A model generated the notes under the pieces. It made no database searches and had not been told where the DNA came from. It was given only the letters and a program-made list of their open reading frames with translations. DNA of 64,000 nt from Bacteroidia bacterium (GTDB lineage: Bacteria > Bacteroidota > Bacteroidia > J057), in assembly GCA_030430575.1 (NCBI GenBank), contig JAUIKF010000036.1, forward strand, positions 1 to 64,000. The letters are read 5' to 3'. Below, in pieces: positions 8,271-18,209 of the stretch (position 1 is the first letter of the stretch; every line of letters starts with the position of its first letter). Both the position numbers and the translations under genes were made by a program.

Positions 8271-11200
8271 ATGCGTTATTGGCTATACCTTTTCCTCCTT
8301 GCTTTTTCCCTTCTGAGCTGGCAATACGCCTCCGCCCAGACGAACTCCCTACATTTCGATGGAGTCAATGACCGTGCGGTGGGCCCTGTTTTGCCTGTCG
8401 CATTTAACCCCGCAGTTACTGTAGAAGCTTGGATTCGAGCGGATAATTTTAATGGGAGTGTGTGGAATCATACCATTCTTTCCAATGAGCATACCAATTC
8501 GAAAGGCTTTGCCTTACGCTGTGGGGATAATGGTAATTTATCCTTTGTGATCGGGGTGCCAGGCAACAATTGGCCAGAGATCGCTACCACCAATAGACCC
8601 TTATCTATTCAGGTATGGCATCATGTAGCTGCAACTTATGACAGGAATAACATGAGGCTCTATGTCGATGGGCAACTTGTCCTTACTCAGGCGGAGACGC
8701 GGCGTATCAGGAACTCTGGCTCTCCGTTTCAGATAGGGGAAAGTATCAATGGCGGTCGCTTTTTCAGTGGACATATCGACGATGTCCGTATCTGGAATGT
8801 GGCCCGTACCCAAGCACAGATCCGTGCAGATATGTGTACCATCATGACGGGATCAGAGACGGGACTAGTGGCCTATTACCTGATGGATGATGGGGTGCCT
8901 TCTCTTATTACCTTAGACAGTACAGCCAATAGTTATGACCTCACCCTGACCAATATGGACCCTATGACTGACTGGGTCCCTGATTTCAATTGCATGTGCT
9001 TTGATCCTACGATGCTGAATGCAACCGTCTGTGGGACGAATGTAGACTTGCACTGGCTCACAGGTGGCTCTGACACCTGGAACCTAGAGTGGGGACCTAC
9101 CGGATTTGCAAGAGGCAGCGGAACTTTGATCAAAGATTTGCCTACTGCAAGTCTTTTCCTGTCTGGACTGGCCATCAATACGGGCTATGATTACTATGTC
9201 CAGGACAGTTGCCATTTTGGAACCAATGGGAATTGGATAGGGCCTTACACCTTCACTTCTGGCGCGCCTGCGACGGGCACCTATTCACTTCATTTTGATG
9301 GTGTGGATGATTATGTGGAGTCCGCTACTCCTACCGTGAATTTCAATTCACAGATTACTGTCGAAGCATGGATAAATGCGGACAATTTCAATGGTTTCAG
9401 TTGGGAAAATACCATCGTAGCGGCGGATAATCCTGCCAATGTTACTGGTTTTGCGCTGCGCTGTGGAGCTGGTGGAAACCTTTCCTTCAAGATCGGTGCG
9501 AGTGCGCTGGGATGGCCAGAAGTGGTGACCACAGATACGCCCCTTGTCGCTGGCGCTTGGCATCACGTCGCAGCGACCTATGACCAGGCCTTCCTGCGCC
9601 TCTACATCGACGGCGTCGAAGTGATGTCCCAAGCAGAGACTGCAGCGATGTTTGACCCGTCCATCAACCTCATGATGGGCAAAAGTGGATTCACCAATCG
9701 CTTCTTCACCGGGCGCATCGACGATGTGCGGATATGGAGTGTGGCACTCACTCAGCAGCAGATTCAAGACAATGTATGCAAGGCCCTCACGGGGACTGAA
9801 CCTGGACTGGAAGTCTATTATGTGTTTGACAATGGAACGTGTTCGTATGTGCTTTCTGACTTGGGTAGGGGGGCTTTGACAGCAGATTTGTTTAATATGG
9901 ACCCCCAAAATGACTGGATGGCAGATGATAATTGTGTCTGTCCGCCTCCGTCTCCTACGACCCTCAATGTAACCAACATCTGCCAGGCGAGTGCAGATAT
10001 CTTCTGGACCACAGGAGGAGCTAACGCATGGAATATTGAGTGGGGCCCTCAAGGCTTTCAGAAAGGAACAGGAACCGTCGTAAAATCCATTACCAATAAT
10101 CCTTATACCCTCACAGGACTCTCGCCTGGGACTACTTATTCCTATTATGTCCGAGATACCTGTTCAATGGTAGATCGTAGCACTTGGGCGGGTCCTTTTT
10201 CCTTTACGACCCTCCCTGTGGCAGCCACATTCTATTCCTTGCACTTTGACGGAATAGATGATCAGGTCAATGGGCCTTGGTTAGGGTTCAATTTCAACTC
10301 TAATATTACCGTTGAGGGATGGATCAAAGCAGATAGCTTTCCTGGTACCGTTGCTAACAACACCATTATCAGTACAGAGGAAGTAGGAGCATTTAATGCG
10401 GGTTTTGCCCTGCGATGTGGCAATGGAGGAGACCTTTCCTTTACCTTTGGATCTGCATTTTCATTCATCGATATCTCCACTACTGGCGCGCCCCTTTCGC
10501 CAAATACCTGGCATCATGTAGCGGCCACTTATGATAATGTCAATTTGCAATTGTTTATAGATGGGCAAAGAGTGGCCAGTCAGCCCCAAATTGCTCGCAT
10601 GTATCCCAGCCTGAATGACCTCGTGATTGGGGCAAGCACGGTCCCGGGAAGGCACTTTGGTGGCCGGATTGATGACCTGCGACTTTGGACCCGTGCCTTG
10701 ACCGTTACTGAATTGCAAGACAGCGCATGTGTTACCCTTGCGAGCAATTCATTGGGACGTCTCGCTTCCTGGAATTTTGACGATGGCACATGTCAGATCT
10801 TTCTGGATGACCAATCCCCCAATAATTATACTGGTATCCTCACCAATATGGACATCATCAGTGATTGGGTGCCCGACGACAATTGCAATATTGTGCTGGA
10901 AGAAGGAGGGTTTACCTTTGAATTAAAGGAGCGGGGACCAAAAACGGTAGCAATAGCCTGGGATGCCCCTCAATTGTCTCCGTTATTATCTTTCGATATA
11001 GAGCGACTCGATGAAGCAGGCAATTACCAGGTGGTGGGAAATATTCCTTTTGCACCCAATATCTTGCATTATTCCTTTATCGACCCTCAGGCAAACCAAG
11101 GCAAAAATACGTATCGCTTGAAAGCTGTCTTAACAGATGGAAGAGTCCATTATGCCGCGCCTCAGAATATTCTCTTGGCACCTCATCGCCAAGTCATCAT

Positions 11201-11447
11201 TTCGCCAAATCCTTTTGAGCAAACCCTTCAGATAACCACCGATTTTTGGCAAGAAGATGTATGGGAAGTAGAATTGTTGGATGCCTTGGGCAGAAGGGTG
11301 GTCAGACAAAAAATACATATAATGGAAGGTATATTTCCACTGCAATTATCTATTGAGCCCTTACCTGCGGGAACATACTGGTTGTCTATAAGGAGCTTAA
11401 TGAGCGAATTTGCCCATTATCAGCCACTTATCAGGCAGGGGAAATAA
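8271..11447 (+). CDS. Secreted triple LamG-domain protein with T9SS sorting domain
   Basis: A 1058-residue cell-surface protein. A signal peptide (1-23) is followed by three consecutive LamG/concanavalin-like modules, each opening SLHFDG(V/I)(N/D)D and starting near residues 26, 339 and 656. Each carries TVEAWI-AD, WHHVAATYD and DDVR-W motifs. A fibronectin-III-like linker (SADIFWTTGGANAWNIEWGP and relatives) follows repeats one and two. The end (ISPNPFEQTLQI...LPAGTYWLSI) is a type A T9SS sorting domain. The family suggests carbohydrate or adhesin binding; no catalytic site is visible. It depends on PorU/PorV-type export. Confidence 0.9.
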   Translation: MRYWLYLFLLAFSLLSWQYASAQTNSLHFDGVNDRAVGPVLPVAFNPAVTVEAWIRADNFNGSVWNHTILSNEHTNSKGFALRCGDNGNLSFVIGVPGNNWPEIATTNRPLSIQVWHHVAATYDRNNMRLYVDGQLVLTQAETRRIRNSGSPFQIGESINGGRFFSGHIDDVRIWNVARTQAQIRADMCTIMTGSETGLVAYYLMDDGVPSLITLDSTANSYDLTLTNMDPMTDWVPDFNCMCFDPTMLNATVCGTNVDLHWLTGGSDTWNLEWGPTGFARGSGTLIKDLPTASLFLSGLAINTGYDYYVQDSCHFGTNGNWIGPYTFTSGAPATGTYSLHFDGVDDYVESATPTVNFNSQITVEAWINADNFNGFSWENTIVAADNPANVTGFALRCGAGGNLSFKIGASALGWPEVVTTDTPLVAGAWHHVAATYDQAFLRLYIDGVEVMSQAETAAMFDPSINLMMGKSGFTNRFFTGRIDDVRIWSVALTQQQIQDNVCKALTGTEPGLEVYYVFDNGTCSYVLSDLGRGALTADLFNMDPQNDWMADDNCVCPPPSPTTLNVTNICQASADIFWTTGGANAWNIEWGPQGFQKGTGTVVKSITNNPYTLTGLSPGTTYSYYVRDTCSMVDRSTWAGPFSFTTLPVAATFYSLHFDGIDDQVNGPWLGFNFNSNITVEGWIKADSFPGTVANNTIISTEEVGAFNAGFALRCGNGGDLSFTFGSAFSFIDISTTGAPLSPNTWHHVAATYDNVNLQLFIDGQRVASQPQIARMYPSLNDLVIGASTVPGRHFGGRIDDLRLWTRALTVTELQDSACVTLASNSLGRLASWNFDDGTCQIFLDDQSPNNYTGILTNMDIISDWVPDDNCNIVLEEGGFTFELKERGPKTVAIAWDAPQLSPLLSFDIERLDEAGNYQVVGNIPFAPNILHYSFIDPQANQGKNTYRLKAVLTDGRVHYAAPQNILLAPHRQVIISPNPFEQTLQITTDFWQEDVWEVELLDALGRRVVRQKIHIMEGIFPLQLSIEPLPAGTYWLSIRSLMSEFAHYQPLIRQGK

Positions 11448-11507
11448 TGGTTAAGGGATAATGGTAAATGGTTAATTATAATCATTTATTCTTTATTTTG
11501 GCTTAAT

Positions 11508-14105
11508 ATGAAGACCCTCCTTTCCTTATTTCTCCTAGCTATCTACGCACTCACCGCTTTTTCTCAAACCGAAACAGGCACCCTCTCCTTCCAAATCCTT
11601 GATCAGAAAACTCAACAACCCCTCCCAGCCAAGCTGGCTTTCCTCAAAGATGGCGAGGCCATAGAGCTGGATGTCCCATCTGAAGGCAATCTTGCGACGC
11701 GCCTCAATATCATCTACACCGTTGACGGAAAGGGAGAAGTCTCCATCCCTGTCGGCACTTATGAAGTGTGGGCGGGTAGAGGCGTGGAGTATTCCGCAGA
11801 CGTTCAGAAAGTCACGATTGAAGCAGGAAAAACAACGACCTTAACGGCGCATATCGCAAGAGTCGTCGAGACGCCAGGCTATGTGTGTGGAGATATGCAC
11901 CTCCATACGATCACGCACAGCGGCCATGGCGACGCCAATATGGAAGAGCGTATCATCTCCTGCCTCGCTGAGGGCCTCGAATGGATCGTCGCCACGGACC
12001 ACAACCACGTCATCAGCTATGACACCGTGATGCGCGACTTCGACCTCAAAGACCAAATGAGTACCACTGTCGGCAACGAAGTCACCACGCCCATCGGGCA
12101 TTTTAACACCTATCCGCTGACCGAAGGTTCAGCGCCCGTAGATCCTGATCACCTGGATGCCAACACGCTTTTCTCGTCCATCCGTAAAGCGGAAACCAAA
12201 GACGTCGTCATCCAGGTCAATCATCCCCGCTATCCCAATATGGCCTATTTCTCCAGTAAAAATCTTCATGAGCAGTTGGGAGAAAGTGAAGAAAATACCT
12301 GGAGTTGGGATTTTGATGCATTTGAATTGCTGAATGAAAATGTGGGATTTGGTTGGTCAGAAGTGCCAAAGAATCCCATCTCAGTGCGTCAGGACTGGCA
12401 TAATATGCTCCATACGGGTCGTCGAATCACTGCGCTGGGAAACTCAGACAGTCATACCGTCATCAATGCAATCGCTGGCATTCCCCGAAACTACATCCGC
12501 AGTGAGACCGATGACCCAACGAAGCTAGATGAGGGGGCTTTAGCCAAAAGCATTAAAGACGGACAAGTCTCTGTGAATCAGGGAATTTATGTGGAATTTG
12601 AGACGGCGGATGGGGCGGGCATAGGGGCGGAAGTGCAGGCGAGCAAATGTTGTAAAGCGACTTTTCACATTCGGGTACAAGCCCCCTTGTGGGTCGACTG
12701 TGATACGGTAGAACTGGTTTGCAATGGGTTCACTGCCATGACTATTCCCATTCAGGTCACCGACCGCGTGCTGCGGTTAGATACGATGGTCACCCATCAG
12801 ATGAGAGGTGACAACTGGTATTATGTGGTAGCAAAAGGCTCAAAGTCTATGGCACCATTGGTGGCGGATTACCCAACGCCAGTCACGCCTTTGGGGTTTA
12901 GCAACCCGATTTGGGTGCGGACTCCGAGTTCGAAGGAATTTATGTACGCAAAAAAGAAAGCAGCGTATTTGGTCGAAGATTTTGCCAACCAACCTCAAAA
13001 ATTGGTCGGCTTTCTCAAAAAATATCCTGAGACATTTCCTTTCCTCTTGTCTGAGATAAAAAGGGTTGATCCAAAGAAAAAACTGTTGCTCTACGCCAAG
13101 CTATTTGAAAAAGCAGGGCTAAAGATGCGGGTATTGATTTATGAGACCTTTTGGAAAACCCCCGTTTCGGATTTTTATCCCTTTTATACAAAAGGCAAAT
13201 TCCAAGAACCCTTTCAGACGTTGGTTAACATAAAGTACTTGGGAAGTGTATCTAAAAACCGCTTGACTCAGTTGAAAAAAGAAATAATTGGGTATGACGC
13301 GCCCAATATGCTTAGTTCCTGGGCAAGCATTAACGATAGCGTATCTTTGCCCATTGATTATCCTGCGACCTATACCGAAATCTATTCCCCTATTCGCCAA
13401 AAGACCTACTTTTTCTTTCAGACTACTACTGCGACGGAAATTTTAGTTAATGGGCAGGTTGCCAAGACTTTTCCTCAAAGTAATTTAGCCTACCTCCCGC
13501 TGAAAGCTGGGAAAAATCGGATCACGGTGCGTGCAGTTTCCCCTTCTGATACCCTCAGATTCAACATGGAACCCATAGACCTGGATGGCTGGCTCAATCC
13601 CTCAACTGCCTTGCGGCCTGTAAAACTTCATGCTGCTCTGAACGCACCTGCTACCTATACCCACCCTGTCAGCCCAAAATACACAGGGGGCGACTCCCTC
13701 GCCCTTACCGACGGTCTCCACGGCAAGCCTGACGATTTTCATCATCACTGGTTAGGCTTTGAACAGGACGACCTCGAAGTCGTCCTCGACCTTGGTCAGC
13801 ATCGACAAATGAAGGAAATCACCCTCAGTTGCCTGCACAATACCGGCTCCTGGATCTTCCTTCCCAAGGAGGTCGAATTTGCCGTCTCTGCCGACGGGGA
13901 GACCTGGCAGGTCGTCGGCACCGAAGGCAACCGCATCAGCCCGCTCTTCAATCAAACCATCGTGAAGAACTTCACCGCTGAGTTTGAGGCGACAGGCGCG
14001 CGCTATGTGCGCGTGCGGGCGCAGAACGTCGGTACCTGCCCACCGTGGCACGCGGGGGCCGGTGGGAAGGCGTGGCTGTTTGTGGATGAGGTCACGGTTG
14101 AGTGA
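11508..14105 (+). CDS. Secreted CehA/McbA-type PHP metallohydrolase with discoidin domain
   Basis: 865 residues with a signal peptide ending near FSQ. Residues about 25-115 form a beta-rich N-terminal domain. Then comes a PHP domain with metal-ligand motifs CGDMHLHT and ATDHNH and later HPRYPN and GNSDSHT, as in the CehA/McbA family. A long middle region of unknown fold precedes an F5/8 type C (discoidin-like) domain near 735-865 (DGLHGKPDDFHHHW, LEVVLDLG, VEFAVSADGETW). There is no T9SS sorting domain, so it is probably periplasmic or released. The substrate cannot be inferred. It lies 60 bp downstream of the LamG gene and may be co-transcribed with it. Confidence 0.85.
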   Translation: MKTLLSLFLLAIYALTAFSQTETGTLSFQILDQKTQQPLPAKLAFLKDGEAIELDVPSEGNLATRLNIIYTVDGKGEVSIPVGTYEVWAGRGVEYSADVQKVTIEAGKTTTLTAHIARVVETPGYVCGDMHLHTITHSGHGDANMEERIISCLAEGLEWIVATDHNHVISYDTVMRDFDLKDQMSTTVGNEVTTPIGHFNTYPLTEGSAPVDPDHLDANTLFSSIRKAETKDVVIQVNHPRYPNMAYFSSKNLHEQLGESEENTWSWDFDAFELLNENVGFGWSEVPKNPISVRQDWHNMLHTGRRITALGNSDSHTVINAIAGIPRNYIRSETDDPTKLDEGALAKSIKDGQVSVNQGIYVEFETADGAGIGAEVQASKCCKATFHIRVQAPLWVDCDTVELVCNGFTAMTIPIQVTDRVLRLDTMVTHQMRGDNWYYVVAKGSKSMAPLVADYPTPVTPLGFSNPIWVRTPSSKEFMYAKKKAAYLVEDFANQPQKLVGFLKKYPETFPFLLSEIKRVDPKKKLLLYAKLFEKAGLKMRVLIYETFWKTPVSDFYPFYTKGKFQEPFQTLVNIKYLGSVSKNRLTQLKKEIIGYDAPNMLSSWASINDSVSLPIDYPATYTEIYSPIRQKTYFFFQTTTATEILVNGQVAKTFPQSNLAYLPLKAGKNRITVRAVSPSDTLRFNMEPIDLDGWLNPSTALRPVKLHAALNAPATYTHPVSPKYTGGDSLALTDGLHGKPDDFHHHWLGFEQDDLEVVLDLGQHRQMKEITLSCLHNTGSWIFLPKEVEFAVSADGETWQVVGTEGNRISPLFNQTIVKNFTAEFEATGARYVRVRAQNVGTCPPWHAGAGGKAWLFVDEVTVE

Positions 14106-14147
14106 GGACGTTTGATTTCTCAAACGTTTGTCTTTTCATCCTTTTAT

Positions 14148-16079
14148 CTACCCCCCACAACACCAGCCCGCCTCCTTCTCACAAATATACCCATAGCCCC
14201 GCCCCACAGCCTCGACGCTCGCGTCCAGCCGCTCCAAATACCCCTGAAGCTCCTTCAGTGTCGCCTCATCCATCGCATCCCCCGCCTTGATCAGGTCGGC
14301 CAACTGCGTCAACTCCGCATTCGTCTCGTCGAAGCGGTCCATCAGCAGCATATAGTGCGCGGGCATGCTATTTTTCTCTAGCGAGTCAATGCTGGCGGTG
14401 ATACAGGCTTGTTGTTTGAGAAAGTCGAACATCAGGTCTTGCGCCAAGCGTATCCGCTCGATTTTCTGACGCTGGAGCTGGTCGATCTTGTAGCGGGAAT
14501 AGCGCGCGTCGAATGCCTTAGCGTGGGCTTGGATTTTGTTTTGGCAGTGGCGGCAGTTGGTTTGGCGGGCGCGCTGGAGGAGGGATTTGCGCTGGGGAAG
14601 GGAGGCGTCCGTGGCGGTGACGCGGTCGAGAAGTTCACAGTCTTGCTGGAAGATTTGGGCGTAGTGTACGGCTTCGAGGTTGGTGGTGCGGAGCATGATC
14701 TCTTGGCCTACGACTGTGTTTTGCAAAAACTGCAAATCGGGGAGATTGACGGCGTATAGCCCTGCGAGGGCTTGTTCGCGGGAGGTTGAATCCATGTATT
14801 CTGGGCGGATACGTTCCAGGTCAAAAAGGCTGCGCACAAGCACTTTGCAGTTTTTGAGGTTAAAATCTTTGTCTAGGTAGAGGTCAGCGTGGCGAGCGAT
14901 GTCGAGGTATTTTTCGCGGAAAATATTCTGATAGCTGGGGTCAGCCGCAAACTCCTGATCGCGATTTCGGAGGATCTGGCGCAGTTCGTAGGCGTCGCGC
15001 ACGATGGCAAACAGCGTCTGGGAGATGTTGCCTGTGTTTCCGACTTCGTAGGCTAGGGTGTAGGACTCTATCTCTTTTTTTAGCCCTGCAAACGCCTTTA
15101 AATATTCTGTGAACTTCCGTTCTTGCAGGTACGTGGCGTCATTGATCAACTCCAATTTATAGTCCCGTTCCACCTCCTGGCGACGGTTACGAATCATTTC
15201 TCCATCTACCTCATCGCCTACAACTGCTGGCATCTCATAGCGTGAACGATAATTTACGATCACGATCATGGGATATTCCTTGAAGGTATTCAGGCGATTG
15301 AGGGCAGGGCGATCGATCTTAGGATTAATGGAAGACGCGATGTGGCCTTGTAACAAACTCCCGTCAAATTTGGCCTTGGACTCGGGAGGCAGGAAGGCAT
15401 AGACACGCACGGAATACAAGCGCTGATTGAAATTTTCCCCTTCATAGAGGCGAATCGTGGAGCTAAATTCGTAGTGCTGCTTCTTCTCAGGCTGGGAACT
15501 GCTTTGAAGGAAATTGCCAAATTCGCCTACCAGTGACATGACAGCAGACGTGGGATTGGTGATCTTGGCGATGTTGACAAGCTGAGTGGAGACCAGGTCA
15601 TAGATCTGCGGGCGGCGGTGGTTGGTGATGGCCTTGGCCTCGATTTCGGCTTCTACCAAGTCATTGGTAGAGGCGAGGGGCAGGTTGTCGATGAGGCGCA
15701 CCACCTCGCGGTTATTGCTGATGCGCGTGCTGTAGTTTTTGTTGCGGTCTTTGTCTATCTGGAAATTGTAAATGGGATAGACCACGTCTTGGTTGTCAAA
15801 AAAGCGTACATCTTTGAGTTTTGCAGTGATGCACAAGAACTCCAAGAACTCGTCGCTCTTTTTGTGGTGCTTTTTGTCATAGATCAATTCATTGATGAGT
15901 TTGCCAAACTTGTCCCGATTGAACAAATACAGATCGGTCGACAGGTATTGCCATTCGTCGGTGAAGTCGAAGGTGGTATTGGCTTTAAAGACCATGGCAG
16001 TGCGGATGTCGCGCTGCGCAAAAATAGGCTGCGTACAGCCAATAGCTAGGGTAAGGAGGAGTAGGTGAGCGAGTTTCAT
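14148..16079 (-). CDS. Unrecognised secreted protein, 643 residues
   Basis: I do not recognise this family. The chosen start (MKLAHLLLLTLAIG) gives a clean signal peptide cleaved near PIFAQ; the frame extends 22 codons further upstream without adding sense. The N-terminal third is beta-rich with a Tyr/Phe-rich stretch (EWQYLSTDLYLFNRDKFGKL). The C-terminal half is helical and charged, with a possible coiled coil around 540-625. Cysteines cluster late (TNCRHCQNKI; a tail with CEKEAGWCCGG). It converges on the PHP gene with 42 bp between stops. Probably periplasmic or surface-associated. Confidence 0.75.
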   Translation of the reverse strand: MKLAHLLLLTLAIGCTQPIFAQRDIRTAMVFKANTTFDFTDEWQYLSTDLYLFNRDKFGKLINELIYDKKHHKKSDEFLEFLCITAKLKDVRFFDNQDVVYPIYNFQIDKDRNKNYSTRISNNREVVRLIDNLPLASTNDLVEAEIEAKAITNHRRPQIYDLVSTQLVNIAKITNPTSAVMSLVGEFGNFLQSSSQPEKKQHYEFSSTIRLYEGENFNQRLYSVRVYAFLPPESKAKFDGSLLQGHIASSINPKIDRPALNRLNTFKEYPMIVIVNYRSRYEMPAVVGDEVDGEMIRNRRQEVERDYKLELINDATYLQERKFTEYLKAFAGLKKEIESYTLAYEVGNTGNISQTLFAIVRDAYELRQILRNRDQEFAADPSYQNIFREKYLDIARHADLYLDKDFNLKNCKVLVRSLFDLERIRPEYMDSTSREQALAGLYAVNLPDLQFLQNTVVGQEIMLRTTNLEAVHYAQIFQQDCELLDRVTATDASLPQRKSLLQRARQTNCRHCQNKIQAHAKAFDARYSRYKIDQLQRQKIERIRLAQDLMFDFLKQQACITASIDSLEKNSMPAHYMLLMDRFDETNAELTQLADLIKAGDAMDEATLKELQGYLERLDASVEAVGRGYGYICEKEAGWCCGG

Positions 16080-16151
16080 AGTGCGAAGATGCATATTTTG
16101 GAAAAAATCCTTTGGAATCCAGCGTAGAAAAATTGTTTTTACCATTGTGTT

Positions 16152-16298
16152 GTTACTTTTTTTAGAAAAAAGTAACCAAAAAATCGAAACGGGCCAACCA
16201 AAGCCAACGCTACAATCCGTCCGCCCACGCCCGTTTACTCAGTATCTGTTTATTTTCAAAGGCTTTCGTGAGGGCTTCGCCGTTCATCCCAGCCGCAC
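16152..16298. ncRNA. Two-stem structured repeat, copy 1 (interrupted)
   Basis: Stem 1 is GTTAC-T7-AG-A6-GTAAC (16152-16176). Stem 2 pairs GAAACGGGC (16186-16194) with GCCCGTTT (16229-16236). The trailing box TTCATCCCAGCCGCAC (16283-16298) is conserved with copies 2 and 3. This copy carries about 46 extra bases between stem 2 and the trailing box. It lies between the divergent genes at 16079 and 16314. Whether it acts as RNA or DNA is unknown; see copies at 59191 and 62143. Confidence 0.5.
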
Positions 16299-16313
16299 AA
16301 ACTTTTGACTTAG

Positions 16314-18209
16314 ATGAAACGCTCGGCTTATTTTAAACTGATACCTCTCCTCCTCATTTCACTTCTCTGGCAGTGCACCCAACAGCGCAGCACCTTTGCC
16401 AGTCTTGATCCCTCTAATACGTACACAGGCAACGAATCTTGCCAACCTTGCCATAAAAAAGTCTATGCCAGTTACCTCAACACGGGCATGGGACATTCCC
16501 TTTATTTACCTGATCCTTCCCAAAGGATCGAGCGATTTGATAGTTCCAGCGTGGTCTACGACCGCTTTTCTGATTACAGCTACTTTCCGTATTGGGCTGA
16601 GGGTCAGTTTTTTATCAAGGAGTTTCGGATAAAAGGGGAAGACACGGTGTATCAGCGCGTGGAAAAGATTGACTACATCGTGGGCTCGGGCCATCAGACG
16701 CGGTCTTATCTGCTCAATAGAAATGGCTACCTCTACGAAGCGCCCATCACTTGGTATGTCTCCCGCCAATTGTGGGACCTCAGTCCCGGCTACGCCGATG
16801 GCAACAATTCGCGCTTCAGCCGCGAGATAGGGGAAGAATGTCTGGCTTGCCATACGGGGGCATTCGAAGCAGTCGAAGGCAGCAAAAATCGCTACCGCGA
16901 GGTCTCACTTGGAATAGATTGCGAACGCTGTCACGGGCCGGGCGCCGCCCATATCGATGCCATCAATAATGACCAACTAATCGATGTAGGCGAACTCACC
17001 GACTACACCATTGTTAATCCTGCCAAGCTTCCGTTGAAGGAACAATTTGACGTCTGCCAGCAATGTCACCTGCAAGGCGTGAATGTCTACCAAGACAACC
17101 AAGGGCCGCGCGACTTCCGCCCTGCAAAAGCCCTCAAAGACGTGTACCACGTGTTTTTGGAACAACAGGCTGACCCCGAAGCCTTTGGCATCGCCTCTCA
17201 TGCCGAGCGCCTTCAGGCGTCTCAATGTTTTCTCCAATCAGAAGGACGTTTGACTTGTACGACCTGTCACGACCCACACAAATCCATCGCTGTCACCGAC
17301 ACATTGGTCTATGTGAAGCAGTGCCAATCCTGCCATCGGCCAGAACGGAGTTTGGAGTGTGGAGAGGGAGAGGAAGCTCGGATGTTAGCGGGTGGCAACT
17401 GTGTGAGCTGTCACATGCCAAGTGGCGGTACAAGGGACATTCCCCACGTGAGCTTTCACGATCATAAGATTCGCGTGGTGAAGCAGCGAGGTGAAACTGA
17501 GGTAGCAGCCGAGGTAGATTTTGTCAACAAATTATTTTGTGCGACGGGGGATAGTGCTTCGGCAGATGATTGGGGGAAGGCATGGCTACAGTATTATGAG
17601 CAGCATGACCGTTCGGAGGAATATTTGGCTTTGGCAAAAGCAAAATTGGGGAAGAATAGCCACTATGCACAAGCAAGGCTGAATTTGTACCAAAACAACT
17701 ACCCCAAAGCCCTTGAGTCTGTCAACACAGCCCTGACCACTGATCCCCAAAATACCTATCTTCTCTTCCTCAAAGGCGAAATCCTCGAAGCTCAAGGTGC
17801 CTTTTCCCCTGCCTACGACGCTTTTTTCGTTGCCTACCAACTCAATGATGAACTCATAGAAGCAGGCCTCAAGGCAAGCAATTGCCTCCTCCGAGCGCGC
17901 CAAGGCGACGCGACAGTATTGCCAGAAGCGGCAACATTATTGGAAGCATTATTAGACAAAAAGCCTTTTGACGTGCGTATCCTTAGCAACCTAGGCTTTG
18001 TCCGTATGAACCAAGGGGAATTAGCACAAGCGGAGGTATTGCTTTCCAAAGCGCTCCGATACGATCCCGATCATATTTCCTCCCTAGAAAACATGTGTTT
18101 TCTCCAAATCGTCAAGGGAAACCTTGTCCTGGCCCGTCGCTATTTTGCGCGACTCGTGGAAGTTGCGCCAGAACATCCGTCGAAGGCGGTGTTGGAAAGT
18201 CGGTTGTGA
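16314..18209 (+). CDS. Seven-heme cytochrome c lipoprotein with TPR domain
   Basis: 631 residues. The N-terminus ends in a lipobox (ISLLWQC, Cys21), suggesting membrane anchoring. Seven CxxCH heme sites follow in residues about 40-365: CQPCH, CLACH, CERCH, CQQCH, CTTCH, CQSCH and CVSCH. The arrangement resembles cytochrome c554/NrfB-like multiheme proteins. Residues about 420-631 are tetratricopeptide repeats (NYPKALESVNTALTTDPQNT, AEVLLSKALRYDPDH). It probably moves electrons in the periplasm or to a surface acceptor, with the TPRs docking a partner. No oxidoreductase or quinol-oxidising subunit is adjacent. Its TGA stop is the first part of the repeat array that follows. Confidence 0.9.
   Translation: MKRSAYFKLIPLLLISLLWQCTQQRSTFASLDPSNTYTGNESCQPCHKKVYASYLNTGMGHSLYLPDPSQRIERFDSSSVVYDRFSDYSYFPYWAEGQFFIKEFRIKGEDTVYQRVEKIDYIVGSGHQTRSYLLNRNGYLYEAPITWYVSRQLWDLSPGYADGNNSRFSREIGEECLACHTGAFEAVEGSKNRYREVSLGIDCERCHGPGAAHIDAINNDQLIDVGELTDYTIVNPAKLPLKEQFDVCQQCHLQGVNVYQDNQGPRDFRPAKALKDVYHVFLEQQADPEAFGIASHAERLQASQCFLQSEGRLTCTTCHDPHKSIAVTDTLVYVKQCQSCHRPERSLECGEGEEARMLAGGNCVSCHMPSGGTRDIPHVSFHDHKIRVVKQRGETEVAAEVDFVNKLFCATGDSASADDWGKAWLQYYEQHDRSEEYLALAKAKLGKNSHYAQARLNLYQNNYPKALESVNTALTTDPQNTYLLFLKGEILEAQGAFSPAYDAFFVAYQLNDELIEAGLKASNCLLRARQGDATVLPEAATLLEALLDKKPFDVRILSNLGFVRMNQGELAQAEVLLSKALRYDPDHISSLENMCFLQIVKGNLVLARRYFARLVEVAPEHPSKAVLESRL

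Noticed and set aside
16150-16308. Short proteins with LEKSNQKIE...HPSRT encoded by the two-stem repeats
   Set aside because: The open frame is shared by all copies, but the differences between copies fall in paired positions and compensate each other, and copy 1 is interrupted. This fits a structured element better than a protein.
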